From the NCBI GenBank assembly GCA_023853785.1, contig JAJIRX010000683.1:62001-126000 (forward strand): a stretch of 64,000 bases of DNA, written 5' to 3'. Source of the stretch: Psilocybe azurescens (Eukaryota > Basidiomycota > Agaricomycetes > Agaricales > Agrocybaceae). Shown here one piece after another: positions 11,081-22,075 of the stretch; within the stretch, counting starts at the first letter, position 1, and every line of letters begins with the position of its first letter. The translations under genes were made by a program, and so were the position numbers. The notes below the pieces were generated by a model. The model made no database searches. It saw nothing but the letters and a program-made list of their open reading frames with translations, and was not told the origin of the DNA.

Positions 11081-11857
11081 ATGACCCTGCCACCTATATT
11101 CTACCACTCCTTTGCCCGTCCTCTCCCCTACAATCCCACCTGGCAGCTTCAGCAGCGTATACACACCCTCCAGCTCCTCCTTCGTTCAAACTCCGCCCAT
11201 CCAGATGTCTTGCTTCTCCTCCAGCATCGTCCTGCCTACACTTCCGGTCGCAGGCAGACAGACCCTTCCATAGACCTCGAGCGCGTCCGTCTCCAGAGTC
11301 TTGGCGCAGACTTTGTCCCAGCTACCCGTGGCGGTCAGCTCACATATCATGGTCCAGGCCAGATCATAGGCTACCCCTTGATCGATCTCTCCAGGTACAC
11401 TCCCACCATGGGGACTCGTGACTACGTTTGTCGTATTCAGAAACTGCTCGAGAACCATCTCCAGGAGTCCCATGGCATCACCCATTGCCCATCAGAACAC
11501 ACGGGTGTGTTCCTCGACCCCGTCACAAAGATTGCCAGCATTGGCATCCAAGTTCGCCACCGTCTGACCTCTCATGGTTTTGCTCTAAATATTACCCGGG
11601 AACCCCTTGCATGGTTTGACAGAATCGTCGCCTGCGGTTTGGATGACGTTAAAGCGGGCTCCATAGAGTCTAAACTACAGCAGCCTGTGTCGCTTCATGA
11701 AGAGATGTCAGGCATTGTTAATCAGTTTGGAAAGTTCTTTGAGCGGGATATGGTCAAGATCGACTTGGACAACCAAGGTGAAATCGGGGAGGCCATAAGC
11801 TCTTTGGAACAAGAGGCCGAACGCGCTGGGAGCTGGGCAACAGAGCCTATTTCATGA
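11081..11857 (+). CDS. LIP2: Octanoyl-[ACP]:protein N-octanoyltransferase (LipB type), mitochondrial
   Basis: This enzyme moves octanoate from mitochondrial acyl-carrier protein to target lysines of 2-oxoacid dehydrogenases and the glycine cleavage H protein, the first step of lipoate attachment. The gene is a single intronless exon of 258 codons starting MTLPPIFYHSF. It has the LipB signature RGGQLTYHGPGQIIGYPL, the catalytic lysine in TKIASIGI, and the catalytic cysteine in IVACGLDD, with the expected HGFALNI between them. The frame stays open upstream to 10916, but that extension is low-complexity and spans the promoter, so I start at 11081. It converges on ATP11 with 75 bp between the stops. 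Confidence 0.92.
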   Translation: MTLPPIFYHSFARPLPYNPTWQLQQRIHTLQLLLRSNSAHPDVLLLLQHRPAYTSGRRQTDPSIDLERVRLQSLGADFVPATRGGQLTYHGPGQIIGYPLIDLSRYTPTMGTRDYVCRIQKLLENHLQESHGITHCPSEHTGVFLDPVTKIASIGIQVRHRLTSHGFALNITREPLAWFDRIVACGLDDVKAGSIESKLQQPVSLHEEMSGIVNQFGKFFERDMVKIDLDNQGEIGEAISSLEQEAERAGSWATEPIS

Positions 11858-11932
11858 ATCTGCGCAACTTTCTTAATTTGTTTCCTTCCATAAAATTCCG
11901 TATTACATTTGTCGGAGTATGCTAGTATTTAA

Positions 11933-13124
11933 TTAGAGTGTTAATTTGGAAAAGTCCAAAAGCTCTTGCCACTTGAATTCCTCCGGCTTTTCGTGGAAGG
12001 TGCGTAGCAGTCGTTCACCATCATCCTTACCATTGTTGTTCCAGAGGTAGAACTTCTGCAAAGACAGCGCCAGAATCTGAGCATCCTCTTGATTCAGCAT
12101 ATATCTATCTCCTCCAGTCGTTGATGGAGTAATTTCACCCCGCAAAAGTACAACCCCGTGAGTGGTGGCTAGGTCCGTGTAGATTGTCAGAACAAGATAC
12201 GGCGTGGCGAAGGCTCCCCGTAGTTTGTATTCCTGCAAAGGCGTGAACAGAACAGTCGCGCACGCTGGATTTGAAACGTCTGGAGAGCTTTGTACCGGCT
12301 TCGCAAAAGATCGTCCGACGCCGACGGGATGTCCGGGGGCGCATGGAAGTCCCATTGCATGAAATAAAATTCGTGTGCGACATTTTCCTCGCTCGAGGCA
12401 GGCGCGGCCGGGTCGATAACTTGGATACGAGGTAATGGCAATACAAACGTTGGATACTGTCGCCCAGTGCTTGTCATTTTGTGGAACATGTCCAGCGGAA
12501 CAGACGCAGAGACATATCCGCGACCTGTACCATTTGAGCGTGAAGCGTGGTACGCTGTCCACAGAGCGGATATTTGCTCAGGTGTATGAGGGGAAGCGAG
12601 GATTCGTGGGATGTTCAGAATGCTTGATAGAGCCTTGTAGTCGACGTAAGTTCGGGTTGAATAATTACTATTCCAGTCAGAAAACACGTACTTTGAACGG
12701 TGCCGCATCCTTTCGCTCCGTCAGTAGAGCCTTAACATCGGCTTTGCCAGCATCCAACGACGAGGGTGGAGGTCGACGCCTCACGCGAAGCAGGTCGACT
12801 TTGTAGCACAGCAGCAGCTGCAGCCTTCAATTTCTCCGCCTCCTCCTTCCGCCTCTTGCCTTCATCCGCTTTGACCTTTTCAAGAAGTTGCAATACGGTC
12901 AAGCCTTGTCTGTTCAATTTTTGAGATGTTTGGTGTGATTCAAAAGCCGTCAGATTTACCGCGAAATATACAAAGACCGAATATGCGTCTCACTCCTCTG
13001 CTCTTTCACGCAACTTCTGCGTATATTTGGACGGATCGGTAGAAAGGGCGCGTCTTGAAGGTCCAAATTTTACTAGCGCGTTTCTTTGAGTAGAGTTAAG
13101 GGACCGCAAAAGTCGAATGGCCAT
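11933..13124 (-). CDS. ATP11: ATP11-family mitochondrial F1-ATPase assembly chaperone
   Basis: ATP11 binds free F1 beta subunits in the mitochondrial matrix until they join alpha subunits. Exon 1 (13124-12994) begins MAIRLLRSLNSTQRNALVKF, an arginine-rich presequence, and runs into TDPSKYTQKLRERAEE. After the intron at 12993-12910 comes GLTVLQLLEKVK; the second intron is 12691-12634. The core has ALSSILNIPRILA, HEFYFMQWDFH, ATVLFTPLQEYKLR and YLVLTIYTDLATTHGVVLLR, all family features. One-base frame breaks are needed at the GGG at 12774-12776 and at the A run 12305-12308. A shorter model starting inside exon 2 (12917) would lose the targeting peptide. Confidence 0.9.
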
Positions 13125-13486
13125 GTTGCTATCAAGATTGGGCTTTCAATTTCGACTTCAATATTTACCTCAAGAACAACTGAAGAAGTCACATTGTCAA
13201 GTATGTATAACTTTTTTGAATGCCGGTGTTTGGCGACATGTGATTGGTCAACTCGCCATTACATGTCAGTTAGTGGCTAAATTAACATGGAAGGCGTCTT
13301 CAAGAGCACTATTAGTATGAGTTGTCGACACGTTATAGTATATACCATTGCCATATTAATGAATACAACTAAAAGTAAGTATAGCTACTTAGTATAAGAC
13401 CATCCGTATGAAGATACCGTCGTAAGGAAAACAGGGCATTGGCTGAGAATAAGTACAAAGATAGTATGCGTAAGTAATGTTCAGGT
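13125..13486. other. Intergenic region without recognised features
   Basis: About 360 bp between the ATP11 start and the end of the ABC transporter gene, both on the minus strand. It is AT-rich around 13320-13400. It presumably holds the ATP11 promoter, but I see no clear motif, RNA gene or repeat. Confidence 0.5.
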
Positions 13487-16390
13487 TTAGCCAGTCAAAG
13501 TTCTAAGCTCGGCCAATCTGGCTTTCATCTTGGGCCTGTTTAGGAGAGATTTCCATTTATTAGACAAAAATAATTTCCCAGAGACGCTACCACAACTCAC
13601 ACTTCTAAGGAGCTTGGTTTCTAAATTCTGCTTTTCTTCTTGGAGGGCCAGTCGCTTCTCTGCATCTAGTTTCGTGCTGACCACAGTCCATTAGCGAGTT
13701 AAAAACGGACAGAAATTTGACACTTACAAAACATAACCGCCTTGCCCATCATAATGTAATATCACGGCGTGATACTTCCACAAAGATGGCCGGTGAGAGA
13801 CGGTAAGAAGTGTGATATTTAACTTGGCTGCATATTCCATCATCATCCCTTCCATTTCAGTTGGCACCAAAGACGTTGCTTCGTCTAAGACAGCGTACTG
13901 AAAGTGCGTCAATAGTGAGAAACTGCAAGTCCAACGCGTTAAAGTAAAGTGTACCTTCGGGTTATGGTAAAACAACCTTGTCCAGGCAATCTTCTGCTGA
14001 TCGCCACCGCTGAGTGCCTCACGCCACTCTTTGGACGCGTCCCATCCACCTTCGCGTTCAACGATATGGCCCATCTCAACGACGGCCAGGATTCGGGACA
14101 GATCGTCATCTGTTATACCGCGCTTGGTCATTTCTACTTTTGAATGAGGGTAGATTATTTGATCTCTAAGGGTCCCCAATGGAAGGTAAGGACGTTGAGG
14201 GATTAAAATAAACTGCGACGCCGATGGTTTGTGAACAACCCCTCCATAGACTGGCCAGAGTCCACCCAAGATTCGGAATAAAGACGACTTTCCACAACCT
14301 AGTGCGTTCTACGTGATCAGTTCGCAGAGCAGATCGACTCCAGAATCACAACGGACCGTTGGGGCCAACTATCAAAAGATTTTGCTATGAATGTAATATG
14401 AGAACATCAAATGAGGACATAATCAGTGGGAAGTGGCATACCCCAGGTTTGATATGAAACTGAGACTCTTTACAAGTACATCTCCGTTCGGCGTAACGAT
14501 AGGGACATTTTCGAATTGAATGTCTTCAGATTCTATCACTTCGCCGCGCCCTTTCAAAGCTATGTATTATCAGTCATCTATTAATTTGTCAAGTATAAGA
14601 AACACACTAAGGGAGTTGTCTTCTTTCGTCGCGCTGTTCACGAGTGCCTTGTCAAATTTGCCATTGCGGACGTCCTGCATCGTATCGAGAAGGAGGGATA
14701 CACGTGCAGTGTAGCCTGCCAATTCCGATAAATCTTTATACGAATACATTACGCGACCAAAAGCATCTGAATTCAACAGGTATATAAACTAAGAATTGAG
14801 TAGAAGAGGAAAGCGTGCCTTACCTGACGAAGATAGCAATAGGCGGCGATTGGTTACAAATCCTACGAGACGAAGTTGAGCAATTGAATATTTCCACAGA
14901 GTTACGAAAAGAATACCTTCCGTTCGGCCACCAAGATCAACAGCTTGGATGTCACCAGGAAGTTTGAAGAACACTGGAATGGCGCACAGAGCGAGCTAAA
15001 GCTGCCATGAGTATAAATCGTTATGCGAAGTCGTAATTTCGCACCCCAAAGCTTCCCCAGAGCCATTTTATGATACCTTCTTCGACACAGCCAAACCACC
15101 ACCGGCGTTGTAAAACATTATTCTCGTGTGCAATCAGAGACGCATACTCCCGCTCGATGAGCATCTTTTCCGTAGTCTCTCCTTTCATAAAAGCAATTTC
15201 TTCCGCAAATTCGACAAGGCGAGAGTGAGTGTGACGCAAAGATCCTGCCATCTGTGCAGAGAGCGCTGTGTACATTCCGAAAGGTGGGGTCATGTAGCGC
15301 ACTGTACCTTAATTCAGTCCATCTCCTGGTTTGACCAATCGTTGAAAAACGTACACAACATTGCCGATAGCTGTACGAAGAAAGTAAGGCCCATAACACC
15401 TTCTGCCCCGACGTTTTGCGACAGCTGATAGTTATATAGAATAACGTCGAGAATAGGTTTCGCCAGGTTGGCATACATAGATGCCAGGTGGCTGGAGAAC
15501 CGTTGGATGTCATGCGTTATCATTCTGCATGGAAGAAAGCTATGGGCGAAGTATTCGTCAAATTAGGATGCTAAATGACTCACTGGTCAGGATTCTTAAT
15601 CCTGTCGTCCAAATTTGCTAAGCACGAACTTCAGACATGCAATTAAGCAAGCGGGTAATCGTGCGCTCACCTAATTTATAGTAGACCTTACCATCTGTAC
15701 CTTGTCCCTCTGTTCCGAGATACTGCTTCATAACTTCCTGTGTTAGACGAGTGCGATATGCGATTGCGAGCTTGTTTTGAATATATGAAAGCCAGCTATT
15801 GGTCCACGTTGCTGGTATGGCCACCAGAAGCCAGCGCAGAATGTTGTAAAAGAATTGGAGAGGTTGGGCTCGAACAAGGCTGGCCACTATCCTGTCGATA
15901 TAATCAATACAGCTATCCTGCAGCGTTTAATATGAAACGGCTTACTTTCCATCGAGGGCAGCAACATAAAGTGAAATCGCAGTCCTAAAGACCAGCAAGC
16001 TGGAATGCATAAACAAAAGTAAAGCTTCCTTGGAACGGATGCCCGGTATCACAATGCGGAGTATCTTAGCTAAACGCTGAAAAACAAAGCATCTACCTAC
16101 AGCGGAAATTTAGATAACGGGTGTCGAGTATAAGTTTGGCTGAGATACACACTGCCACTCTCTCAGATTTGCCGCCTGATCCGCCTTTACCCTTCTTTGG
16201 ATGTTCCTTCTTTGAGGAGGTCATACCGCCTGATAGTCCGACATAGGTTGCACCAAGGATGTACCCGATAAACGTCAAGTTTAACAATCGTTGGACCGCA
16301 GGACGATGTGCTGCATAGATCTTGAGGAAATGGGCGAGTTTTTCCTTCGGAATCAGGGGACAGTCGAGATGCAAAGGGTAATGTGGCCAT
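13487..16390 (-). CDS. Peroxisomal ABC half-transporter, ABCD/PXA type
   Basis: ABCD half-transporters import long-chain acyl-CoA into peroxisomes for beta-oxidation, usually as heterodimers (Pxa1-Pxa2 in yeast). The start [11 protein letters not shown] at 16390 precedes [18 protein letters not shown] and a TM helix. Then come [17 protein letters not shown] and the family EAA-like loop [19 protein letters not shown]. The ATPase domain has Walker A GPNGCGKSS, spliced together at about 14356/14302. It also has signature LSGGDQQK near 14000, Walker [10 protein letters not shown] near 13890 and the switch histidine in LLTVSHRPS. The C-terminus is [14 protein letters not shown]. Introns are short and numerous, including 16152-16097. 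Frame breaks lie at the T run 16339-16343 (right after the start) and the A run 16080-16084. I cannot say which of the two PXA subunits it is. Confidence 0.85.
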
Positions 16391-16936
16391 CGAAGAGACC
16401 AGACGATATGGGGTGCAGGAAGATATATTGTATCTAGAGAACAGGATCCGGGGTGGGGTGTTAAACACGGAGTCTATAAATTTTGCCATGTGATTATTGT
16501 ACCACAGGCAACTACTAGACAACTGAGCAAACAAATTGATGTTATTTTGAACTATTACATAAGTAGTGCATATTGGGGGAAAGAGGCAAAGGTAAACTAC
16601 AAAAATAATTTGAAAAGAGCATAGAAACCCTGAATCCGCTTCACAGGTCTAAGAGACTTCAGAGATTATTCAAAGCGGTCCAAGGCAGTCCATAAGTACC
16701 AACTATAAGTAATATTAAGTAATATCCATTTAGTACTTGATGACTAAGCAAATTTATACATCCCTCAGAGCGCGGCTCCAAAGTTCCTTACCTGACGCAA
16801 GCAGCCCTTTCCTTCTTCCCACCTGTACACATCCCTTTGGTCCTGTCTTTCATCCTGGTCAATCATCTATCTTCGCGCTACTCGAGCACGGGCTCTTACG
16901 CCTATTGACTGAACGACAGTCTTTGAATATAAGGTC
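16391..16936. other. Divergent intergenic region, peroxisomal ABC transporter / PRELI protein
   Basis: About 545 bp upstream of both genes. The sequence is AT-rich from 16540 to 16760 and includes a perfect 10-bp tandem duplication of TAAGTAATAT at 16706-16725. The stretch just before 16937 is pyrimidine-rich, as in many fungal promoters. No gene is apparent. Confidence 0.5.
16706..16725. repeat. Two tandem copies of a 10-bp AT-rich unit
   Basis: TAAGTAATAT is repeated twice with no spacer in the upstream region of the PRELI/UPS gene. It may be chance in AT-rich DNA. Confidence 0.7.
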
Positions 16937-17765
16937 ATGAGATTCTTCTCGCAGTCCTATTCATACGAGTACGCTTCCAGATGTCTTTACTTTCCGCGTT
17001 CACATTCAAACTTTCAATGCAGTGATTCCTGGTCGATTGTTACACTAGCATTTTTCCTTCGATATCCAAATCCCTATGCTTCTCATGTTATCTCATGCGA
17101 TGTCATCTCCCGCGACCATACACCTTCAGGTTCTTTGATCACCACCCGACTAATCCTTAAGAAAGGAGCTATGCCAAGATGGTTTCCGAAAGGCATTATC
17201 TCAAGAGCAGAATCATGGGTCATTGAGGAGAGCGAAGTTGATCCATACGGCAAAACAGTCAGATGCGTCACTAAGAACCTGGATCATGTCAAAATTATGC
17301 AAGTCGAGGAGTCCGTACGATTTGCACAGACCGCAGAAGGGTACAGTCGATTTTACTGGATGGCCTATTCGCATCTAATCACTATTTTAGCAAAACCTTG
17401 CAGCACACAGAAGCAAGAGTGGTCTCGAAGTTTGGGTGGGGCCTCACAAAGAGAATCGAAAACCACGGCCTTTCAAAATTCAAAGCCAACATGCAGCGGG
17501 TATGAATGGCTCGTTATCTAACATTTCATACATACTCAAATTTAAATGCTTTTGTAAACAGTCTCGTGAGGGAGTTAGCCTAATTTTAACTTTACTCAGG
17601 CAATCACGCTTACAACCTATGACCATGGGCGTTGAAAGTTCCCAAGATGCATCTCCCCTCGTTGAAAGGCCTCGAGAAGCTACTACGCACGAAAATAAAG
17701 GCAACCCGACACTCTGGGCGAAGGTCCGAAAGTACTTCCAGCAGCCTCCACCGTCTGACACCTAA
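16937..17765 (+). CDS. PRELI/MSF1 (UPS) domain protein, mitochondrial phospholipid transfer
   Basis: PRELI/UPS proteins carry phosphatidic acid or phosphatidylserine across the mitochondrial intermembrane space together with Mdm35. The start MRFFSQSYSY is followed by intron 16969-17022, then WSIVTLAFFLRYPNPYASHV, the family hallmark near residue 30. ILKKGAMPRWFPKGI, SWVIEESEVDP and TKNLDHVKIMQVEESV follow. Exon 3 (17391-17499) gives the C-terminal helix VSKFGWGLTKRIENHG. Exon 4 (17562-17765) is a short tail ending PPPSDT. Introns are 54, 50 and 62 nt, all GT-AG, and all join in phase without corrections. That makes this one of the few undamaged multi-exon genes here. The Ups1 versus Ups2 subclass is not decided. 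Confidence 0.9.
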
Positions 17766-18110
17766 CCCACATATACGTTTATAATATAATATTCAACTCC
17801 TTTGTACTACTAGGAACTACGCTCTCTCCCAACTCTTGATTAATATGTGTATAGGAACCTTGTGTGATGCCACGCAAAAATATTCCCGTCTGCTGTGATT
17901 TATCCCAAGTACGGGAGTGTGCCGGTTACCGTATGTGGGGGACGTGTCTTTTGCAGCATAGATTGCGTATAATGATTCTCATGAGATAGTTAAATACATG
18001 AACGGATATTAGACATGCATCGAGATGCCGAGATAATGGTGACAGGCTATTTTAGGATTGACAATTCAAACTTGCAGACCCATCATAATCTCCCACTTCC
18101 CCTTACTTTG
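17766..18110. other. Intergenic region upstream of RIC1
   Basis: About 345 bp between the PRELI gene and RIC1, both on the plus strand. It should contain the terminator of the first and the promoter of the second. I see no repeat, RNA gene or distinct motif. An in-frame ATG at 18015 is less likely to be the start than MYFPTTAARQL at 18111. Confidence 0.5.
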
Positions 18111-21100
18111 ATGTACTTCCCTACCACCGCTGCCAGGCAGCTTGCAAGCAACCCTGCGTTGCCCAATATACCAACGGAGCAGACGGTTGCACTTGCCTCT
18201 AGCCCACGCAAGTCATTGTTCTGTACTCTCACTCGAAGCGCCATCGCCGTGTGGTCTGTTAGGGTAGATTCGAGCCATATAATAAACCAAGATGCATTTC
18301 AACTAAATCATATTCCAGCCGTCTGCTCTTCTATCTGTTCTGACACGAACACCGACCTCTATTTTGAACCACGGAGACAACCTCGACATCTGGTGGTCCC
18401 CTGACGGAAATAGAATCATAGTCAAGGTATGCCAGTGACATATGTGGAATCCAATGCTAAATGGCCCCACACAGACTTCAGAGTCTTTCTTAGTCTTGAT
18501 ATCGGTAGACTTTAACAATGACGCAGCTTACGCCTCCTCACCGCTGCCGTCTAATGCTCAACGCAACTTTCTTGCCGGACCCGGAGAAGCGCTTCCCTTC
18601 CCCTCAATTAGTCTACACTTCGAAGGTGTTGTCAGGGTTGAGGGGGATTGCAAAGGTGATTCTATTCAGTTTCGAATAGTGTTGTATCTTATATACAACG
18701 ACATAGTGTATCACCTCGAAAACAGTACATGGTATTCTCAACTCGAGATCCCCCGACTATCCAAAGTATGCCATGGCCAGCAGCAGAATCTGACGAAGAT
18801 GAAGATATTTCTATTGAGCATGCTATCCCGCTGAGCTACAACACATGGTTACTCAACGACCTGGATTTTTCTTGGCTTGTCGAACATGATGGTAGTGTAC
18901 ATTCATGCATTCCACTACAAAAAATAATTATCGATATAACAGTGCACGTCACCGAGATCATGCATACCAAGGCCATGGATGGTGAACTTTGGATCACGTC
19001 TGACGGACGCGCATATTTCGTTGGCCTTCATGACGTTGAAGGAGTTGTGGAGACTTCGCTCAATGAACATGAGAATAATGTATGTATTAACATCCCGCAG
19101 TAAAATATGTACTTATATCAGTATTCTTTAAAGAAAGATAGACAACAGCTGCCTATACAACGACACTGGCATGGTACTTGTGTCCACGATTTCAAGACCC
19201 CCAAATGGATCCAGAAACGACGTCGAGTAGAACCTGAGGATGATGAACCTACTCTGAAATACGACGAACCGAAACGCGCGACCAAGATGGCCGTCAATAG
19301 TAAATTCTCTTTGATTGCAATTGGTACCTATGGGTCAGTGTTGGGTTGATATTTTACTTGTTGTTTGGACTGAGATCCGCCTAGTGGCGAAATTCAGTTT
19401 ACGAATTTCCCTTCAGAAGAAGGCATTTCTCCCAAATCTCAGCAAATAGACGTTCCCAATCCATTCAATCGAAAAATGGGATCAATCACTACCTTGGAAT
19501 GGAGTTCCGATGGTTATGTTCTTGCCGTTGGGTGGGAACATGGTTGGGGTATCTTCAGCGTCGGTGGTAAATGTCTCGCCTCTGCTATAGAGATAAACGA
19601 TGTTGTCAACGAAGAAAAGTAGGTCTTGTCTTCCACTTCTGTATATAAATATTCAATTATCTCAGGTTCCAAGATATCTTCATGTATGGCGTCAAGAGTC
19701 TAGTGAGTTATGTTCAATGCATATGTACAACAGACGTGTGATGACCTTCCTAAGTTTTGGGGACCTGCGAATTTTGAACTTTTCGTGTTGGCAGAACCGG
19801 CTGTTCCTCAAAGTACGGTGGTTTCTACCGATTACGAGCACATGTTAAAATTTGTTCCAGGAAAGGATGGCCAATTATTCGTTATCCCATTTGCCAAGAG
19901 TGCAACCACAGGACAACATTCTCCAGTAAGCATATAACTGGTGTTTCTCTTTTCTCAATTGCTGAGATTGTTCAGGACAACACACGCTACGCGTTCTTGC
20001 AAATGGATGATCGTGCATTGGTGTATAGAGGCGCTGATCAACCCGACCTCAGCGTCATTAACCCAGAATCAGATGTCTGGCAACATATCAAGGTAAAGGC
20101 TGTCAAAAATTGGAGATTGCCATTGGTTATAGCTCTATGCAGATTCCACAAAGATATCTGGCGCTGAATTGGCCCATCCGCTACTCCTCGTTAAGCAATG
20201 ACGGACGATTGATCGCTATCGCGGGCCGCAGGGGATTAATCCACTACAGTTCCACGTCAGGACGTTGGAAGACATTTGCTGTTGAAGATCAAGAGCAAAA
20301 TTTCTCAGTGAGGGTGGTTTGCTGTGGTTTCACCACGTCTTGGTCGCTGCTGTCGAAGTTTCAAAATCTTTTCAGGTATCTTTTGCTCGTGATTGTTTTA
20401 TGGTGAGAACCTATGCTCACAATTTGTGTCAGATACGACTCTATTCACGCGATATGGAATTGACAAATCAAAATATCTTACATCGGGAAATGCTTCCAGC
20501 GCCTGTTGTAATCTTGTCCATTGTCGACAACTCGCTTCTGGTCTATACTGCCGATAATACACTTTACCACTATCTGATTGTACCAACGGCAGATTCCATA
20601 AAACTTCACCTTTGCGGCAGTATAACCTTTACAGGTATTGTTTCTGCACCTGGCGCGGTGAGGATGTTGAGTTGGATGATACCTAGTATCCAAAAGCGTG
20701 AGTGACATCTAGCAGTAGTCAAGATCTACGCTCATTGCATGCTTTTCACCAGAAATCGGAGACCCTGTTAACGATCTTTCCGTTGCGACTGTACTGATGG
20801 TCGTTGGAGGACAGCTGATCCTTTTACGTCCTCGAAAGGTATGGATGAACAGATGGCATTTATCTTGTCCACTTACATTTTGCGATAGTCTGCAAGCGAC
20901 GAAGTCAAATACGACATTCAAGTACTGGCTGATCGAATTGAATTCTGCTGGATACATCTTCGCGGTGTTGGCGCTTTAGAGAACTCACTTTGGGCTTATG
21001 ATGCACAAGGAATGCGAGTTTGGTTAAACGCGCTATCCATAGAATCACCTTCCCTCGCCGATTCTGGTGTGAAGGATGTGAAAGAGAGCGTAAAAATCCC

Positions 21101-21982
21101 CCTTGATTTTTATCCCCTTTGTAAGTGTCGTAAATCAACCTCGGCGTATGACGATCACTGTTGTTCATTACTGTTTTATCTTTCTGTCAACAGCTGTTCT
21201 CATGGACAAGGGGATCATCATTGGAGTTGAGCATGAAGCTGCCATCCGGACTAGCCTTCCATTTGTAATGTTCAGACACGCTACTAGTGTGAGTCTTTCC
21301 ACTACAGGAGAAGAAATTACAATAACAATTTTCTCATACCAGTCACATTTGTTTCTGCAACACATTTTACTTTATCATCTAGAAAACAAGCAGATTAACG
21401 AAGCGGTCGCATTCGCTTCCCATTACAAGAATCTGGTTTTTTTCGCCCACGCGCTAGAAATACTCCTTCACACAGTGGTAGAATCAGATTTATCTGCAAC
21501 TAGCAATGGCATTCAGCATACGGACGATACCTCCAATGAAGTGTTACCCACTGTCATCGAGTTTCTCGACCATTTTGATGCTGCTCTTGATGTTGTTGTC
21601 GGCTGCGCACGAAAAACTGAGCCCACCCGTTGGCGGCAATTATTTAACGTGGTTGGCAATCCGAAAGGCTTATTCGAGGTATGCATTTGGTCCTACAGCT
21701 CTTATAATTTACTGACTTGGGGTACAATTTCTATAGACTTGCCTCGCCTTCAATCGCCTCAAAACTGCGGGCTCTTATTTACTCGTTCTGCACAACCTTG
21801 AACAATTGGATGAAAATAGTACGGAGGCGATCCGCCTCCTTACGAGTGCTGTAAATGGGAAGGACTGGCAACTTTGTCGGGAATTACTCCGGTTTTTGCA
21901 TTCCGTAGATGATACTGGACAGGCACTCAGGAATGCTTTAACACACGTTGACCTAGGTGGTTTGGACATATCTGTAGAATAG
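18111..21982 (+). CDS. RIC1: RIC1 homologue, guanine nucleotide exchange factor subunit for Ypt6/Rab6
   Basis: Ric1 and Rgp1 form the Golgi exchange factor for the GTPase Ypt6. The protein begins MYFPTTAARQLA and continues with a WD/beta-propeller N-terminal half: IAVWSVR, then DIWWSPDGNRIIV after intron 18264-18318, then LVLISVDF. The middle carries TLEWSSDGYVLAVGWEHGWG, a Ric1 landmark near 19500. The C-terminal RIC1 domain has HILLYHLENKQINEAVAFA, ALEILLHTVVE and WRQLFNVVGNPKGLF, ending at TAG 21980-21982. At least twelve short introns interrupt it. One frame break is at GGG 20312-20314, where an extra G restores VRGGLLWFHHVLVAAVEVS. The splice near 18675-18730 is the least certain. It converges on UTP5 with 93 bp between stops. 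Confidence 0.88.
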
Positions 21983-22075
21983 TCGGACGTTAGAACACTG
22001 GTCGCTGTATTTGTATTTATCGAATTCCTGAATATATGTATATTCAAGCGGTCGTGGATAAGCCATGAATCAAAC

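Noticed and set aside
16187..16390. Reading the first ABC-transporter exon in the frame that stays open to 16187
   Set aside because: After the first 20 residues that frame gives unrelated protein, whereas the neighbouring frame gives [16 protein letters not shown], the expected sequence.
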